In this document: piece after piece, positions 60,086 to 64,000 of the stretch
Position numbering within the stretch: position 1 is the stretch's first letter
How the letters are laid out: each line of letters opens with the position of its first letter
From: Pyrenopolyporus hunteri
Taxonomy: Eukaryota > Ascomycota > Sordariomycetes > Xylariales > Hypoxylaceae
NCBI GenBank assembly: GCA_902806595.1
Contig: CADCXC010000014.1
Location: 1,178,001-1,242,000, forward strand
Direction of reading: 5' to 3'
DNA: 64,000 nucleotides
Position numbers and translations under genes: made by a program
The notes under the pieces: generated by a model
Databases searched by the model: none
What the model saw: the letters and a program-made list of their open reading frames with translations, nothing else
Told to the model about the DNA's origin: nothing

Positions 60086-61183
60086 TCACCACAGGTAGCC
60101 TCTACAACTCTTGCTGCCGCACAGACAACGTGTCATGTCCTTCTGCTTCTCCGGATCAAGGGCATCATTTTCCGAGTCATCGATCCCATCCACGTAGTCG
60201 AAGGTCAACTCCTCGCCCCTGGGTATATCCCTGATCGCAAACAAGGCTAAGTCGTGTATGTGCTTGTCCGCGTGATCGCCTACACGAGCAAAGATGCGCA
60301 TATTCGGCTCGCAGGAGTGGTTGACAAACCTGGTCGGGCCCGACATGAACTCGCCGTCGACCTCCAACGGCGGCCCGCGCAGACGCTCGTCGTACGACTC
60401 GGGGTCCGAGAATTTGTCGAGAGCGAAGAGGTAGACATCCTTACGTTGTGCGATGTGCGACTTCGCACGCCGGCTATTGGCCTCCTGCGCGGTAATGATT
60501 TCACCCATATACTTATCAACGAACTGGCCTTTCTTGATGTCCACCGTGCTCCGCACGCCCCATCCGCGATTCACCGTCCTGAAAATCTGCAGAGGTATCT
60601 TTCGGCCTCTCTCTACTACCCGGTTTGGGCAGTCTGGATCGCATGCGCAGCTCTCGTGGCACTCGTAGATTGGATCACGGGACGAAAGGATCTTAGAACG
60701 TAGTTGTCCGGCCTTCACGCCGTGGGAGTGGTACGCGTATATTTTCTTGCGAGGCTTTTCGCCGTTGACGCTGTTAACGCCTGTGGTGAATTCGTCCTCG
60801 TCGGTGGTATCGTCCTCCACGTCTTGAAGACAGTTGCACGTATTATATTGGCAATCCTCCGAGTCGACACATTCGCAGCCGCTGAGGAACTCTTTCTTGG
60901 TAGGCTCCACGCCGGTTCCAAGAATCGACTTCTCCACAAACCGAAAGTCCGGGTCGAGTCCCGCCTGGTCTTCCGTATTGACGATGGTGACGGGGAACCG
61001 GGAGTGCGTCGCGAACGAACGAATCTGGCAGAAGTGGCAGCGACGCTTTTCGTCTTCGAGATTCACCTTGTCCTGCAATCCATCCCAGCCGGTCAGCGAG
61101 AGCGCATCTAAGACACAGTAACGAAGGAAGCGGCTAACCGGATCACCGTGGTTATAGAAATGCTGTCGCGTAGCTTCTTCCAT
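60086..61183 (-). CDS. Histone H3K9 methyltransferase (SET, Clr4/DIM-5 type)
   Basis: Chromatin enzyme that methylates histone H3 lysine 9 for heterochromatin. Intronless, 365 aa. The pre-SET domain has nine cysteines (103, 105, 111, 116, 118, 175, 179, 181, 185) in CECVDSEDC..CNC and CHESCACDPDC. SET core motifs are GWGVRS (207), GEIIT, RFVNHSC (285-291) and LTFDY (327-330). The post-SET cysteines CLCGSKSC (353-360) complete a zinc site with Cys291. There is no chromodomain, as in DIM-5 but unlike Clr4. A short acidic insert (VEDDTTDEDE) interrupts the pre-SET loop. All catalytic residues are intact. In many ascomycetes this enzyme feeds DNA methylation and silencing of RIP-affected repeats. 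Confidence 0.94.
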   Translation of the reverse strand: MEEATRQHFYNHGDPVSRFLRYCVLDALSLTGWDGLQDKVNLEDEKRRCHFCQIRSFATHSRFPVTIVNTEDQAGLDPDFRFVEKSILGTGVEPTKKEFLSGCECVDSEDCQYNTCNCLQDVEDDTTDEDEFTTGVNSVNGEKPRKKIYAYHSHGVKAGQLRSKILSSRDPIYECHESCACDPDCPNRVVERGRKIPLQIFRTVNRGWGVRSTVDIKKGQFVDKYMGEIITAQEANSRRAKSHIAQRKDVYLFALDKFSDPESYDERLRGPPLEVDGEFMSGPTRFVNHSCEPNMRIFARVGDHADKHIHDLALFAIRDIPRGEELTFDYVDGIDDSENDALDPEKQKDMTRCLCGSKSCRGYLW

Positions 61184-62101
61184 CTCGTATAAGTGTTGAA
61201 GGGGGCTGTTTACCGGTGATCGAATAATCTAAGACGACCGCCAGGTATGTACACACGCAGATCCATGATTCAGGTAAGCTAGCCACCTACATAACGTACC
61301 TAGCCGGCCGCGTGGGATCGAGGGAGCTACCTTGGTATCCGAAACGACTTTATTGTAAAGGAGAAACCGATGCAAATAAGATTTTAAATTTTAAGCAGGC
61401 ACCCGCTAGACCAGCGCGATTGACACGGCGGGGAACCATACCTAGGTACCTAGGTAGTACCTATCTGCACGGGCCGTATCTAATAAGGGTGCGTACCTAC
61501 CTACCTGTAAGACCTCAACCAACCTAGAAAGTACATCTAAGTAGCACCACTTTAGGTACGCAAGGTACCCTACCCCTACCTACATGTAAATATACTTATG
61601 CACAAGTTCTTACAACCTTGCCCGAGCCCAACAATACACCTGATTCCCTCGTATATAAATTCCAAATTTCAACGTCGAGCGCTACCATAAATCAAGCCTA
61701 CCTAGGTATATACCTACCCACCCATACACCGCAATAAGGAACCATATGAGCAAACTCGATTATACTACCTACCTACCTACCTCCCTACCTAGCTAGGCAT
61801 GAATGTCTAAGGCGTGTTGAAAATCATGTTTGATATCCTTCCCGCATCAGCGAGCCTTCTCTAAATACGACGCCTACGCCCCACACTAAGTGATCTATCA
61901 ACTTGGGCCTCTCTCCCCGAATATACATGCCGCTGATTCAACTGACTACCGCCTTAAGCTCCTTCCCAGTTACCTAGCAGCACACAGAAGCCCGTTTACC
62001 GAAACCCCCAAGCCTGACAAGCACATTGAAGAACTAACTACCTACCTAAGGACTACACCGGACCGTTCCCTAACTTACCAGCTTAACCAAAGCACTCAGC
62101 T
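61184..62101. other. Intergenic region, divergent promoters
   Basis: The 918 bp between the divergent KMT1-type and MYND genes hold several CCTAGGTAGG clusters (61440-61460, 61690, 61767-61798). No gene is seen. Confidence 0.6.
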
Positions 62102-62908
62102 ATGGCTACTCGAACTAAACCTCAGTCCTTCGATGAACGCGATTTCTTCCCCTCCTTCCGTGCCTGCCCCGCCGAGCATGACCTGGACGACCGGTATTAC
62201 GTTGCGCATAACGGACGGTCCGGCACATACCGGAAACACTGGTGCCTCCTTGGAGACATTATCGAAGCTGAGAACCTTATCCGGCCACGGATCGTAGCTA
62301 AGGATTACAACGGTGACCAATTCATCGTAGCATTCTACCCTAATAATCCGGGCGATATGCCCCGAATCCTGAAGAATTTCAAGGTGGGAAACACCATCGC
62401 CATCTTTTATCCGCTAGTCCATATCTTTCTCGACGGGACTATCGGCGTGAGAGTTGAAGATTCCAACACAGTTCTTGTGAGTATCCTCTCATAATATCTC
62501 TTAGACTCTACTCACGGCTACCTGAGCTTGCTGACTTCAGCAGACCATCCCACTCAAGTTTGCGGACGTCATCAATATGAACAAAGAAGTCATCAAACAC
62601 GTGCCCGCGGAGGGAGCCCAGCAGAGATGCCACAATTGCAACGAGACGAACGACAGCCTTAGTACATGCGCGAGATGTACTCTATTCGCGTACTGCAACA
62701 AGGTATGCCGCCCGTCCTAAGCCGCTGCTATCAGGGTGGGTGGTACCTATATTCATGAACGACACTAAATTCTTTTTAGGACTGTCAAGCGAAGGCCTGG
62801 AACGAAAAGGACCACAAAAAATTCTGCAAAGTGCTAAAGGACGAGAACGTCAGGCGTATGCATTTTCTGAGTTACGAGACCTACCAAGGGTCTATTGCCT
62901 TCAAATGA
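62102..62908 (+). CDS. MYND zinc-finger protein
   Basis: Exons 62102-62476, 62541-62702 and 62780-62908 give 221 aa. The MYND finger is completed only after splicing: CHNCNETNDSLSTCARC (Cys155, 158, 168, 171), FAYCNKDC (Cys177, 181), then HKKFC (His191, Cys195). MYND fingers mediate protein contacts. The N-terminal 125 residues contain conserved-looking hydrophobic strands (VGNTIAIFYPLVHIFLDGTIGVRVED) but no named domain. Intron 1 ends in a tandem CAGCAG acceptor (62538-62543), so 220- and 221-residue forms differing by one Gln are possible. It lacks a SET domain, so it is not an SMYD methyltransferase. The function is unknown. Confidence 0.85.
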
Positions 62909-64000
62909 GCCATTGACAGATTAGTAGGTCAAAGGCAGATGTGCGACCTATGAATTTATAAGCCGCAGCCTGAGTAATCGCCGCTCCGCAAGGAGGTAGG
63001 CACTTAAGCTATTCCTGTTTATTAGTTGCCAGGTATGGAAAAGAATCGCAATAAGATACCTAGTAGTTCGGTTGCCCAAGCTGTCAAACCGTCAGTTAGG
63101 TAGATTATAACTAATCCACGGACCTATTTATAAAAATCAATATAAGCTAACGGTGAACGTCTACCGTCATGTAGACACCGGAATATGACTAACCCTGGTT
63201 CGTTAAACCTTACGAAGGGACGATATCGCCGCAACATTTGTCTCGTTAATCTAGTCCGCGTGCCGCGTTGGATGATACCTGAAAGTCATTTGGTCTAAGT
63301 TTGCGTAACACCGACCTCTGTCCTAACCAGACCAGCATAATCTTTTCCACTGGTCGCCGGTATCTAATATGAAGTTCTATACATAGGTGGACGGTATTAT
63401 AGCAGTGGAGAGTGAAATATATAGGACAAAGTTGCTAAAAAGTTCACGGTAACGACGGTCGCGACGCAATGCCCCTATACAATAACCTTAAAAAACACAT
63501 TCGCGTTAACAAGCCATTAGGCAGCTTCTATAAAGCGTCTATTACCCAGAACCACCGACTATGTAGTTTTACCTGTGCCCAATGGTCTTAAAAATGTCGA
63601 ATGATTTATACTTCTACATGAATAAATGCTCGCGTCGACGACAGATGCCTAAACGACCCACGAAAAGGGAATATTCACTTAAATAGGTAGGTACCTAGGT
63701 AGTTTCCTAAGAATACATGAATGCACATAAGGTGAGGGCTCTACTGTTTCAATAGCCTAAGCTCGTCCTCTTCTGAATTGGACGGTAAGATTAGCAAGCC
63801 GGTAACACGGAATTGACGGGTACCGTCTATAGAGCGAGCTTTCTCTAGTAGGTGGGCAATTAGGTACGCACTTACGTCTGTACGATAATTTGCCTATGAG
63901 GTGGAAATTTACCAGAGCTCTACCTTTTAGCTATCCGTTTCGTATCTGATACCTACCTCGGTGAGTAATCGTTACTTAATGAGTGACAGGATACATGTTG
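62909..64000. other. Intergenic right edge of the window
   Basis: No frame of note; a CCTAGGTAGG motif lies at 63683-63702. Nothing else is seen before the window ends. Confidence 0.6.

Overview
The window is nuclear DNA of a filamentous ascomycete, probably a Sordariomycete. Genes carry short spliceosomal introns (about 48-127 nt, one of 825 nt) with GTANGT-type donors, are not in operons, and belong to fungal families: a Zn2Cys6 regulator, an exomer ChAP, HIR3, DUF3632, DUF4360, an M35 deuterolysin and a KMT1-type SET protein. Intergenic DNA is full of a short palindromic motif of the CCTAGGTAGGTA type. The class-level placement is an inference.

Layout: nineteen protein genes are supported. 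1-6.9 kb is a gene-free block with an AT-rich palindromic island. 6.9-18.5 kb holds a Zn2Cys6 transcription factor (+), then on the minus strand S-adenosylhomocysteine hydrolase, eIF3 subunit h and a UPF0643-like protein. 18.5-24.4 kb is a gene desert. 24.4-37.4 kb holds a secreted protein of unknown function (+), a mitochondrial S-adenosylmethionine carrier (-), an exomer ChAP protein (-), a small terminal-inverted-repeat element and the large HIR3 histone-chaperone subunit (+). 37.7-43.4 kb has a secreted M35 metalloprotease (-), a secreted ribotoxin/RNase T1-fold ribonuclease (-) and a DUF3632-like protein (+). 46.1-50.6 kb is a metal-uptake pair, a Ctr copper transporter and a ferric reductase, both minus. 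53.5-55.8 kb has a six-exon protein kinase (+) whose stop codon overlaps that of a convergent DUF4360 secreted protein (-). 57.9-62.9 kb holds a ubiquitin-domain UBTD-like protein (-), an H3K9 methyltransferase of the Clr4/DIM-5 type (-) and a MYND-finger protein (+).

Working together: AdoHcy hydrolase, the SAM carrier and the H3K9 methyltransferase all concern SAM/AdoHcy metabolism, but they are tens of kb apart and proximity may be chance. Ctr and ferric reductase are a plausible functional pair, because Ctr proteins import Cu(I) and Fre-type reductases supply reduced metal. Many exon structures were solved by hand. Reading phase is consistent across all junctions in each model, and several models depend on tiny exons: start codons isolated by an intron in HIR3 and UBTD, a 13-nt last exon in AdoHcy hydrolase and a 20-nt last exon in the protease. 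No tRNA, rRNA or CRISPR was found.
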